Notes: generated from the sequence alone by a model not told the origin. A DNA stretch of 10,280 bases from Rubrobacteraceae bacterium (GCA_013698525.1 JACCSM010000385.1:1-10280); one strand, 5' to 3'; shown: positions 1 to 6,309, counted from the first letter of the stretch. Program-made: numbers and translations.

Positions 1-110
1 CGCAGGAACTCCCGCCGGCTCATGCGGCCGGCTCGCCGCTCCTCGTACAGGTGGTATGCGTAATCGTTCACGTCCCTTTCCAAGGTCTTTCCCTTTCCCT
101 GAGTACCCAT
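1..110 (-). CDS. Tat-exported protein, 5' end only (probable ABC-transporter substrate-binding protein)
   Basis: An ATG at 108-110 opens a frame that runs without a stop to the window edge (36 codons). The visible protein begins MGTQGKGKTLERDVNDYAYH and continues through a basic stretch to MSRREFLR. SRREFL is a twin-arginine (Tat) export signal; the hydrophobic core would follow outside the window. The arrangement of about 30 hydrophilic residues and then MSRREFL is common in actinobacterial solute-binding proteins of oligopeptide or polyamine ABC transporters. The start lies 23 bases downstream of the M20 peptidase stop on the same strand, so co-transcription is likely and fits peptide import. 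No strong ribosome site is visible. The Tat signal is seen directly; the transporter role is inferred from context. Confidence 0.6.
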   Translation of the reverse strand, partial: MGTQGKGKTLERDVNDYAYHLYEERRAGRMSRREFL

Positions 111-133
111 AACTATCTCACATCAGCGGCTTT

Positions 134-1453
134 CTAGTCTTCTCCACAGAAGCGCAGGGCAGCGATCGCTAGGGCTTGTGCTCCGTGGACGAGGCTATCG
201 ATCGGTACATGCTCGTCGATAGCGTGAGCAAACCTACCGTCACCCGGGCCGAAACAGATCGAGGGCGTACCGGAGTGCGTGAATGTGGCGCCGTCGACCC
301 AGCCGGTGCCCGCAAGTTGCCCGGGCCGACCGATATCTGCGCCAGCGGCGAGCATGGTGTAGACGATTGGTTCCTCTGCAGAGATTTCGGCGGCCGGGAC
401 CCCGCCGGCCGCCCACTCTATCATTGGTGGTTTTTCTGCTAGCCAGGCGTCTGCCTTGGCCGCGCGCTCGATCAGGTCGACGATCTCGGCTTGGACAGCG
501 GTGCCCCAGCCATCCTCATCGGCTTGCGCCGGCAGGTAGCCGACGTGGTAGGAGAGGCGGCAGGAAGAAGGATAGCTGACTACCCACTCCCCGCCAGAGA
601 TCTCGGTCGTGATGATGTGACCTGGTGAGAGGTACGGATGCTGATACTCGGGCCGCCCGTGCCACTTCTCCTGGAGGCGGTCGAGCGCCTTACGGATAAC
701 GTCGGCCTTATCGATCGCGTTGACCGCGCCCCCGGTCCTCCAGTGCGGCTGCTCGACGCTAACGTGACCCGACCGACCCGGGACGGTGATCGTCGGCAAG
801 AGGGAGCCACTGCAGGCGATCGCGACGTCGAAAGAAGTGGACTCCGTTACGATGGCGGCGTCGGCGCTCACGCCATGGTTGACCGCTGCGACCCCGCCGG
901 CACCCGTAGACTCCTCGTCCGTGACCGTGCAGACGACGAGGTCGCCCGCGAGCCGCAAGCCAAGAGAGGCCAAAACCTCGGCGGCGAAGACCATCGTGGC
1001 AATGCCGCCCTTCATGTCAACGGCGCCGCGTCCGTAGAGGCTACCCCCGCGTACCTGGGCTTGGAAGGGGTCGCTCGTCCACTCTTCGCGAGGGTCCACC
1101 GGGACCACATCGATGTGGCCGTTGAGGAGGAGGCTTCGACCACCTCCTGCCCCAGGGAACCGGGCCACCATCTGAGGACGGCCGTCGAAGCGAAGGCCGG
1201 GAGGGACGAGCCGACTCCCGGCCACGTCTTCGGGTGTTGGTTCCCACGCCTCAGTCTTGGCGCCAGCCGCGCGCAGACGCTCGGCCAGGTACTCTTGGAG
1301 ATCAGCCTCCTCGCGGGGAGGATCCTCGAGATCGCGGGAGATCGTGTCATAGCCGATCAGATCGGTAGCTAGGGCTACTAGCTCGTCGCGGCGCCGCTCG
1401 ATCTCCTCGGTTACTAGCCTTTCACTCTCCGTCAAGCTCACGTCGTTTCCCAC
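134..1453 (-). CDS. M20-family metallopeptidase/deacylase (ArgE/DapE/CPG2-like)
   Basis: A 439-aa zinc hydrolase of the M20 clan, the group that includes acetylornithine deacetylase, succinyl-diaminopimelate desuccinylase and carboxypeptidase G2. The metal site looks complete: H113 and D115 in NGHIDVVPVD, bridging D146 in GRGAVDMKGG, catalytic E180 and ligand E181 in TDEESTGAGG, E204 in VTESTS, and H410 in GRFAHAIDEH. The dimerisation (lid) domain lies between, at about residues 215-335. There is no signal peptide, so it should be cytoplasmic. The chosen GTG start follows AGAGGAA closely; a second in-frame GTG four codons later is possible. The substrate cannot be read from sequence. The neighbouring Tat-exported protein and M24-fold protein suggest use of imported peptides or N-acyl amino acids. 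Confidence 0.9.
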   Translation of the reverse strand: MGNDVSLTESERLVTEEIERRRDELVALATDLIGYDTISRDLEDPPREEADLQEYLAERLRAAGAKTEAWEPTPEDVAGSRLVPPGLRFDGRPQMVARFPGAGGGRSLLLNGHIDVVPVDPREEWTSDPFQAQVRGGSLYGRGAVDMKGGIATMVFAAEVLASLGLRLAGDLVVCTVTDEESTGAGGVAAVNHGVSADAAIVTESTSFDVAIACSGSLLPTITVPGRSGHVSVEQPHWRTGGAVNAIDKADVIRKALDRLQEKWHGRPEYQHPYLSPGHIITTEISGGEWVVSYPSSCRLSYHVGYLPAQADEDGWGTAVQAEIVDLIERAAKADAWLAEKPPMIEWAAGGVPAAEISAEEPIVYTMLAAGADIGRPGQLAGTGWVDGATFTHSGTPSICFGPGDGRFAHAIDEHVPIDSLVHGAQALAIAALRFCGED

Positions 1454-1741
1454 TTCCTCTGAATCGCAACTCTTACAGCTTCTCGGGGGGATGTGGTAAC
1501 GATACCGGGGGCTCCCGGCGCCTTGGTGCCACGGTGGCGCTTGGTTGGGACAGACTTCCCCAAGGAACCGGGGACGCGGATGGAACCAGCACCCGGACAG
1601 CGACTAGGAGCTGGGTAATGGCACTGAGCCACGGCCTCCTCAGCAGGAACCGGCCCATGGCCCTTTGGTGTCTCCCCCAAAACCAATCACTGCGACACCA
1701 AACAGGCCTCGTAGTTTATCCCTTTCATTGTGAGAAGTATG
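1454..1741. other. Intergenic stretch, no gene recognised
   Basis: Short frames exist on both strands (minus 1438-1686 and 1473-1658; plus 1534-1821), but none has a convincing ribosome site or a protein I recognise. The stretch lies next to a decayed IS630 transposase and may hold further scrambled insertion-sequence DNA. It should also contain the promoter of the M20 peptidase gene, but I see no clear -35/-10 pair. Confidence 0.4.
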
Positions 1742-2088
1742 TCATGCGTAGAAAATCCGTGCAACAGGAGTCGCTACATAGGCACCCATCGTCACCGTAC
1801 CATCTACGTGGCCTAGGATAGCGCTGCCACCCAGGAAGACGACGAGCTCCAAGCGGTCGTGCGCGCGGCGGCGGGCCGTTTGGTGTTGCTGTGCTGGCTG
1901 ATCTACATCCCGTGGCTGAACCCCATCGAGATGCTCTGGCGGCACTTTCGGCGCGAGGCGACCATTGCGAGCCGTCTCCGAACATAAAAGCTCTGGTTGC
2001 GGTGGCCTACGATTTCTTCGAGTGCCATAACCGACGACCTCACGATGTTCTCTCGCTGATCGGCTCTCATGATCCAGGAATTCCGTGA
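1742..2088 (+). pseudogene. IS630-family transposase, C-terminal remnant
   Basis: The C-terminal part of an IS630-type (Tc1/mariner-like DDE) transposase survives in pieces. In the frame starting at 1781 it reads GTHRHRTIYVA, a TAG stop at 1814-1816, then DSAATQEDDELQ, which matches the second-aspartate region (usually ..LDNAS..). It continues to WLNPIEMLWRHFRREA, the hallmark (P-W-LNPIE-W) before the third catalytic acid. At about 1961-1965 the reading switches by one base: an apparent single-base deletion turns the expected T-H-C-E into another frame, which continues as HCEPSPNIKALVAVAYDFFECHNRRPHDVLSLIGSHD to the TGA at 2086-2088. The N-terminal domain and first aspartate are not seen. With an in-frame stop and a frameshift it cannot make an active transposase. 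The 5' limit is approximate. It separates the M20 and M24 genes. Confidence 0.8.
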
Positions 2089-2194
2089 CTGTACTTAGCT
2101 CTTCACTTTAGCCACTCCCTAAGCGAGTACACTGCCCGGTCGGCGTCCTTCCTAAGCTCACAATTCTTACTCAATCCATCAGATGCTCCTGTCG

Positions 2195-3598
2195 TCAAAG
2201 ACGAACGTAGACGTGGTCATGATCGAGCCAGAAGGGTGGGAGGTATGCCGGTGATGAGGAAAGCGGCAGCAACCCGTCGGCCACTCGGATACCGATTTCG
2301 TCGCGCATGAAACGTTGCCGCGACACAATGCGTTCCCACACATCCGGGTACCTATTAGCTAGCTCGCTCCGCAGATCTGCATCAGCTATCACTACGGGAT
2401 CCTCGCAATTCAAAGCACGCCCAGGACCTGCGGGGGTAGGGATGATGTCGCACTGATAGGCCATACCCGAAGCTATGGGTACGGTTCCATTTTTCACGAT
2501 AGGGCTGTTAACCCATTCGTCGAGATGGGTGAGGTGTCCCGGATTTAACATCGAGCGGAAGCTAGTTGGGGCAAGCGTGTTTTCGACCGCCTCGGACACT
2601 TCGCCACCCTTTGTTCCGATATCCACCGTTTCATACCAAGCAGCGATGGCCCGGAAGTAGGGAGCTCCCAGCTCTCGTGTAAAGTCGGGATCATCGCCGG
2701 AACGCAGAATACCGGCGCGACATCCGAGCCCTCCCCAGTATCCGATGGCAGCGGTGACGGCGTCCCTCTCTCGTATCGTACGGGCTGTTGGACTGCGAAG
2801 ACCTACAATCTCTCCGTTTCCGGAGGCGAACATGACGTGCGCCGAGAGCGGCTCGCCCTGATATCCCATGCGCGAGCTTGCCTCTAGCTCGGTCATTCCC
2901 GGGCGCGTTCCCGCAACGATCCGCATAACGGCTCGGGTAGCTCGCGAGGCCGCCCATTCGAAGGCAGCGATCTGGTCTGCACAGGCGCGGGAACGGAGGC
3001 CGTGCTCTGGATCCAACAGTGCTAAGGTTATGTCCTCGACCGTTCCCTCACTAGAGACGAGATCACGGAGTGAATCTAAGAGAAAAGCCGGGACCGCGAT
3101 GCCCGGAGACGAGCCTTCCCACTCCTCCTCCGAAAAGTACTTCCAGCCCACGACGCCGACCCGATCGCCGGAACCTATCCCCATGTCAGCCAAGCACTGG
3201 CGCAGCGAGGGTGAGTTCGATCGATCCTGGCCCATGAGGCTGAGCGATTGGCATAGGACTATGTCGAGGCGAGGCACGACGACTACGGAACTGTACCCGA
3301 GCCCTTCATTACCGACGAGCAGACAGCGAACGTCACCCGGCCCCAGCACGAGAACGGCCTCCTCGAAACGGGGGTCAAAGCATGTTAGATACGCGAGATT
3401 AGCAAAGTGCTCGCGGTCCCCATAAACGACGATCCACTCGGTTCCCGCGGACGCCCTTAGCGCGTCGATCCGATTCTCATACTCGGCCTCCGGTAATTCG
3501 GGTCGTTTATCCGGAACACCGAAGTCGGGAAGTGGCAGAGGGCGCAAAGAGACGCCGGATTCTCCGATCGATTGGGACGATTTTTGCGTATCACTCAT
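2195..3598 (-). CDS. M24-fold (creatinase/Xaa-Pro peptidase-like) protein, probable metal-site-less homologue
   Basis: A 467-aa protein whose layout follows creatinase/aminopeptidase P: an N-terminal creatinase-like domain (about 35-190, with EYENRIDALR and WIVVYGDREHFANLAYLT) and a C-terminal pita-bread domain (about 205-467). Active M24 enzymes carry five ligands (D, D, H, E, E). Where the two aspartates are expected, the sequence reads AAIGYWGGLGCRAGI (283-297) with no acid. The histidine region is NPGHLTHLDEW (352-362). The first glutamate position reads GMAYQCDIIP with D384. The last region is RDEIGIRVADGLL (432-444). Catalysis by the standard two-metal mechanism therefore looks unlikely; this comes from reading by eye without an alignment. 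The ATG start has an AAGGAG ribosome site (complement of 3607-3612) eight bases upstream. That site lies exactly at the left edge of an IS110 element, so the native upstream region is now about 1.4 kb away. Confidence 0.75.
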   Translation of the reverse strand: MSDTQKSSQSIGESGVSLRPLPLPDFGVPDKRPELPEAEYENRIDALRASAGTEWIVVYGDREHFANLAYLTCFDPRFEEAVLVLGPGDVRCLLVGNEGLGYSSVVVVPRLDIVLCQSLSLMGQDRSNSPSLRQCLADMGIGSGDRVGVVGWKYFSEEEWEGSSPGIAVPAFLLDSLRDLVSSEGTVEDITLALLDPEHGLRSRACADQIAAFEWAASRATRAVMRIVAGTRPGMTELEASSRMGYQGEPLSAHVMFASGNGEIVGLRSPTARTIRERDAVTAAIGYWGGLGCRAGILRSGDDPDFTRELGAPYFRAIAAWYETVDIGTKGGEVSEAVENTLAPTSFRSMLNPGHLTHLDEWVNSPIVKNGTVPIASGMAYQCDIIPTPAGPGRALNCEDPVVIADADLRSELANRYPDVWERIVSRQRFMRDEIGIRVADGLLPLSSSPAYLPPFWLDHDHVYVRL

Positions 3599-3607
3599 AC
3601 GTTATGC

Positions 3608-3617
3608 TCCTTATCTT
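3608..3617 (+). promoter_or_regulatory. IS110 left end with -10 half of the circle-junction promoter
   Basis: TATCTT at 3612-3617 matches the -10 consensus at four of six positions. In the integrated form no -35 is paired with it. In a circular intermediate, the right-end TTGACA would be placed exactly 17 bp upstream. Confidence 0.6.
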
Positions 3618-3623
3618 TGTGTT

Positions 3624-3800
3624 TGTCGTTCAGGTACAGTTTCTGGATGACGCCCAAGGGGGCCGAGGATGGCTCGTTTTGCTCTGCCGTCCGATGGCTT
3701 GAAAGGAATCGCCCCTCGGCCCCACCGGAGGCTCCGACCGCTCATAGAGATCGGCGAAGTCCATGAAGACTCGCTGCATAAGGAGCCGTCGGCGGAGTAC
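3624..3800 (+). ncRNA. IS110 bridge RNA (seekRNA)
   Basis: This is the guide RNA that lets an IS110 recombinase pair donor ends with target DNA. Three structural units can be folded by eye. (a) 5' stem-loop: 3625-3633 with 3643-3651, loop 3634-3642. (b) Target-binding loop: outer stem 3659-3668/3714-3723 (ten pairs), inner GGC/GCC, tip hairpin 3686-3690/3694-3698. (c) Donor-binding loop: outer stem 3734-3738/3788-3792, tip hairpin 3754-3761/3768-3774 with one bulged A. The guides fall in the internal loops. Left target guide 3675-3684 equals left flank 3600-3609 at 9 of 10 bases. Right target guide 3701-3710 is the reverse complement of 5039-5048 (10/10). Left donor guide 3742-3751 equals right end 5032-5041 (10/10). 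Right donor guide 3778-3786 is the reverse complement of 3606-3614 (9/9). The predicted start is about 3624; the 3' end is approximate. Confidence 0.85.
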
Positions 3801-3844
3801 TCCACGGGCGAGCTATCGCTGGCAACCGAGGCACGGAGGTGACC

Positions 3845-5026
3845 ATGGACAGCAAGAAGGTGTGGGTTGGCATCGACGCCGGCAAGGAGGCCCACTGGGC
3901 TCACGTGCTCGACGCTTCGGGGATGAAGATCCTCTCCCGAAGGGTCGAGAACGACGAGGCCGACCTCTCGGGGCTCATCGACGAGGTGCTCGCCCTCTCT
4001 GAGGAGCCCCTCTGGGCCGTCGACCAGCCCGGGGGCAGCGCGGCGCTGCTTCTGGCGCTTTTGTGGGAGAGAGATCAGCGGGTCCTCTACCTCCCGGGCC
4101 TGGCCGTGGAGCGTGCGCGCGAGGCCTACCCCGGGGAGTCCAAGACCGATGCTCGTGACGCCTACGTCATCGCCGACCAGGTCCGGATGAGGTCCAACCT
4201 CGCTCGGCTCGTTCCCGGCGAAGACGATCTCGCTGAGCTGCAACTCTTGCTCGCCCGTCGGAGGGACCTCGTCGCCGACCGGACCAGGTGCGTCAACCGT
4301 CTCAGGGACGTCCTCCTTTCCCTCTTCCCGGCCCTGGAGCGCGCGCTGGACCTGAACGCCAAGGGCGCCCTCATCCTGGTGAGCCACTACCAGACCCCAG
4401 GCGCCATTCGCCGTGTGGGCCACAGGCGCCTTGCCGCCTTCCTCAAGAACCGCGGCGTCAAGGGGGCCGAGGTGATCGCCCAGAAGGCCATCACCGCGGC
4501 CAAGGCCCAGAGCGTCTCCCTGCCCGCACAAAGCGTCGCCGCCACGATCTGCGCCGAGCTCGCCCAAGAGACGCTCGCCCTCAAGGAGAGCGTAGCCGCC
4601 CTCGACGGGGAGATAGCGGGCCGTTTTTTCGCCCGTCCCGAGGCTCGGATCCTCTCTAGCCTGCCAGGCATGGGTCCGATCCTCGGTTCCGAGTTCTTGG
4701 TGAGCGTCGGAGAGCTCTCCGCCTTCGAGAGCGCCGACCAACTCGCCGCCTACGCCGGCCTGGTGCCGGCCGCCCACGACTCCGGAAAGAGGGTCGGCAA
4801 CCATCGCAGGATGCGCGGGGGCAACAAGGTCCTCAAGAGGGTCTTCTACCAGTCGGCGTTTGCCAGCTTGCGCTCCTCGCCCCACTCCAGGGCCTACTAC
4901 GACCGAAAGAGAAGGGAGGGCAAGAAGCACACCCAGGCCCTGATCGCCTTGGCTCGCCGGAGGGTCAACGTCCTGTGGGCGATGCTGCGCGACGAGACCA
5001 CCTTCGAGGTCCCGCCTGCAGCTTGA
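3845..5026 (+). CDS. IS110-family transposase (DEDD recombinase)
   Basis: A 393-aa RNA-guided serine recombinase of IS110 elements. The N-terminal RuvC-like domain (about 4-160) shows D11 in VGIDAGKEAHW, D60 in WAVDQPGG (glutamate in many relatives), and D102 and D105 in SKTDARDAYVIA. A coiled-coil-like middle follows at about 205-262. The C-terminal Tnp domain (about 265-375) contains the helix-hairpin-helix LPGMGPILGSEF and the serine-recombinase motif AAHDSGKRVGNHRRMRGGNK with likely nucleophile S313. I chose ATG 3845 because GGAGG (3835-3839) lies five bases upstream; the GTG at 3839 overlaps that site. No frameshift or stop interrupts the gene, and with its bridge RNA and both ends present the element looks capable of movement. 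Confidence 0.95.
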   Translation: MDSKKVWVGIDAGKEAHWAHVLDASGMKILSRRVENDEADLSGLIDEVLALSEEPLWAVDQPGGSAALLLALLWERDQRVLYLPGLAVERAREAYPGESKTDARDAYVIADQVRMRSNLARLVPGEDDLAELQLLLARRRDLVADRTRCVNRLRDVLLSLFPALERALDLNAKGALILVSHYQTPGAIRRVGHRRLAAFLKNRGVKGAEVIAQKAITAAKAQSVSLPAQSVAATICAELAQETLALKESVAALDGEIAGRFFARPEARILSSLPGMGPILGSEFLVSVGELSAFESADQLAAYAGLVPAAHDSGKRVGNHRRMRGGNKVLKRVFYQSAFASLRSSPHSRAYYDRKRREGKKHTQALIALARRRVNVLWAMLRDETTFEVPPAA

Positions 5027-5041
5027 CATTTTCATAGAGAT
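5023..5041 (+). promoter_or_regulatory. IS110 right end with outward -35 (TTGACA)
   Basis: A perfect TTGACA at 5023-5028 overlaps the transposase stop and points out of the element. It is followed by TCATAGAGAT at 5032-5041, the segment copied in the bridge RNA donor loop. In the integrated form no good -10 lies 16-18 bases further on. After circularisation the left-end TATCTT completes a promoter. Confidence 0.65.
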
Positions 5042-5121
5042 TCCTTTCTACGGTTATTTGTGTCAGCCTCAGTACATAGCTGTTGCCAGTGAAGCGAAGC
5101 CGATAGGCGAACCCAAAAGGT

Positions 5122-5439
5122 TCAGCCGTCCAACAGGTCCACAGGCATCTCGTTGCCGCTCTCGATTCTCCCCGGCGTCATCAACGTCTCCAAGATGCGC
5201 TCGTGGGTAGCGCGGTGCCCCACCTGGTCGGGATGCGCCGAGACGGCGTGCACGGGGCTTCCTGAAACAGTGTAGAGGTATTGCGCTCCTGCGTAACGCA
5301 CCATCGCCTCGATGCCGCCGCCGTCCGGGGTTAGGCGGGTCAGCAGCTCGAGCTCGCCGGTAATCGCCCCCACCTCCTCGGTCATCACGCCGCCCGTGGT
5401 GGAGCTAAACGAAGACCAATTAGTCTCGGCAACGCTCAC
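5122..5439 (-). CDS. Hypothetical protein, 105 aa
   Basis: Not recognised. The protein is acidic and soluble-looking, with no signal peptide or membrane segment. It begins MSVAETNWSSFSSTTGG, has a central MVRYAGAQYLYTVSGSPVHAVSAHPDQ that could form a small beta-sheet unit, and ends EMPVDLLDG. The GTG start lies one base after the TGA of the upstream HNH-type remnant, so translation is probably coupled to it or once was. Its stop is 73 bases from the point where the IS110 element interrupted the leader of the M24 gene. Before that insertion, this gene and the M24 gene were neighbours on the same strand and could have been co-transcribed. The coding assignment rests on length, frame and this tight junction. 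Confidence 0.5.
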   Translation of the reverse strand: MSVAETNWSSFSSTTGGVMTEEVGAITGELELLTRLTPDGGGIEAMVRYAGAQYLYTVSGSPVHAVSAHPDQVGHRATHERILETLMTPGRIESGNEMPVDLLDG

Positions 5440-5440
5440 G

Positions 5441-5680
5441 TCAGTCCGCCTTGCACGTCGCCAGCATGTCGTTGAGTGCCGTCTTCTCGTTGGGGTTGAC
5501 GCTGAGATCCCATTCCGACTTTATCCAGATCCAGCGCCTCGCATACTCGCACCAGTAGTCGCGGTTCGGTATATGTGTTGTTGCTCGCCTCCCAACTCTT
5601 GTCCCCGTCATGAGCGACAAACTGGTCACCCACTCAAGTGCCTCCAGCCACTGGGCTTCGCCCTCCCACGAGCACCGCTC
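5441..5680 (-). pseudogene. HNH endonuclease/DUF1524-type protein, C-terminal remnant
   Basis: The last 40 or so residues (PNRDYWCEYARRWIWIKSEW then DLSVNPNEKTALNDMLATC) resemble the C-terminus of actinobacterial HNH-family (DUF1524/GmrSD-like) proteins, where ..YxCxYAxxWIxVKxxWxLSVxxxEKxALxxML..C is typical. Upstream in the same frame (THIPNRDYW and before) the resemblance is lost. The neighbouring frame reads HDGDKSWEASNNTYTEP, which looks like the expected ..GDK.. segment, so a frameshift near 5560-5575 is likely. The catalytic D-x-D-H segment is absent. What remains is too short to be a nuclease. The 5' limit is approximate. Recognition is from memory of the family's C-terminal pattern. 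Confidence 0.55.
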
Positions 5681-5774
5681 CGTGCCCCGAATTCACGATT
5701 TCCGCCTTCATGTTACCGGATCGATCAGCCTGAGGAGACCCATGCAGGTTAAGCGCGCAGCTTCAAGCAGCGCT

Positions 5775-5796
5775 GAGTGGTATCAGAGTGGTATCA
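5775..5796 (+). repeat. Tandem direct repeat, 11 bp x 2
   Basis: GAGTGGTATCA occurs twice without a gap, 5775-5785 and 5786-5796, just left of a strong hairpin and about 70 bp from a tRNA-Thr fragment. Paired 10-11-bp repeats near an att core are typical of integrase arm-type binding sites. Confidence 0.6.
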
Positions 5797-5797
5797 G

Positions 5798-5826
5798 AAT
5801 CCCCTCGGTGCGACGCCGAGGGGATT
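5798..5826. terminator. Perfect 11-bp inverted repeat, possible terminator
   Basis: AATCCCCTCGG (5798-5808) and CCGAGGGGATT (5816-5826) form a perfect stem with a 7-nt loop that can close further by one pair. There is no long T-run after it; on either strand the stem itself ends AATT-like. It may be a bidirectional terminator or a structured part of the attachment region. Confidence 0.45.
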
Positions 5827-5864
5827 AACCTTGCAGACTATTCGGCTTATCTAAGCCAATTGGT

Positions 5865-5910
5865 GAGAGCCGACGAGCGGACTCGAACCGCTGACCTGCT
5901 CATTACGAGT
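5865..5910 (-). repeat. tRNA-Thr(CGT) 3'-half fragment, left att-like repeat
   Basis: Read on the minus strand, this gives the anticodon loop CTCGTAA (anticodon CGT), the 3' anticodon stem TGAGC, variable loop, T-arm AGCGG-TTCGAGT-CCGCT, acceptor strand CGTCGGC and discriminator T, ending at 5868. The 5' half (acceptor 5' strand, D-arm) is missing; unrelated DNA follows to the right. This is the signature of an attachment core left by a tyrosine-recombinase element. The copy at 10019-10064 is identical except for two adjacent bases (5892-5893). Confidence 0.85.
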
Positions 5911-6309
5911 GTGCGGTCGGTGGTTGCTGGGCATTGCAGGGGTTTGCGAATCTGGCATAGGAAACGGGTTTTCTGTGCCCTCGATTGCCCGGTATTGCAG
6001 AGTGTTGCGTGCGGGTTAGGGTCAAACTAGGGTCAAGTGGTGTCAGTACGCGGCGGGTTACAGGTGTCCGGTTTCTTTACAGTCCACAATCGCAACTACT
6101 ACGAGTCTAACGGTGTCTGACGTAAAGTACGGTCTCATCTCTGCTAGCCTCCACGCTGCTGGGAGCGATAGACGAGGAAATCGGCAGCCTTGGTCGGGCG
6201 CCCTATTCTCTCAGCTCATTCCCACGTGGTTACAGGAGGTTAGCGTCACTCCCCCTCCGCGCACTGGCAAAAATAGGAAGACGCGAAGCCTCGAAGAGGT
6301 CCCAACGCT
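5911..6309. other. Non-coding end of the tRNA-bounded segment, with arm-site-like repeats
   Basis: I support no gene here. TAGGGTCAA occurs at 6017-6025 and again at 6028-6036 (11-bp period). Related GCATTGCAGGGG, GTATTGCAGAG and GTGTTGCGTG motifs lie at 5931-6010. This fits integrase arm-type sites inside an element end. A plus-strand frame at 6113-6394 overlaps the next gene antiparallel and looks spurious. Confidence 0.45.

Larger units (their letters stand above)
3608..5046 (+). mobile_element. IS110-family insertion sequence, complete
   Basis: The element is delimited by the short direct repeat TCCTT at 3608-3612 and 5042-5046, giving a unit of 1,434 bp plus the second repeat copy. It contains a single DEDD transposase gene, a long 5' non-coding end of about 235 bp and a very short 3' end of about 15 bp. 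That is the layout of the IS110 subgroup, in which the guide RNA lies upstream of the transposase. There are no terminal inverted repeats, as expected for the family. The recombination core dinucleotide must lie inside TCCTT. TC fits best, because the left target guide stops matching right after it and both right-hand guides contain its complement. Restoring the empty site gives CGTTATGC-TC-CTTTCTACGG, an intact upstream region for the M24 gene. Confidence 0.85.

Noticed and set aside
84..97. CTTTCCCTTTCCC, inverse of the purine tract near 9920-9932
   Set aside because: It is low-complexity and lies inside the start of a coding sequence; chance similarity.
638..1372. 244-aa plus-strand frame opposite the M20 gene
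   Set aside because: It is a GC-driven shadow; the minus-strand frame has the complete metal site.
1490..1502. GATGTGGTAACGA, repeated at 9698-9710
   Set aside because: One 13-bp match is expected about once by chance in a window this size, and the flanks do not match.
3611..5035. 474-aa minus-strand frame across the IS110 element
   Set aside because: It is a shadow of the transposase, opposite a gene with all family motifs, and it also crosses the bridge RNA region. The composition is low-information.
5788..6030. Plus-strand frame with RADERTRTADLLITS, and its twin at 9984-10223
   Set aside because: This peptide is the antisense reading of a tRNA-Thr 3' half. It is a well-known spurious translation and not a gene.
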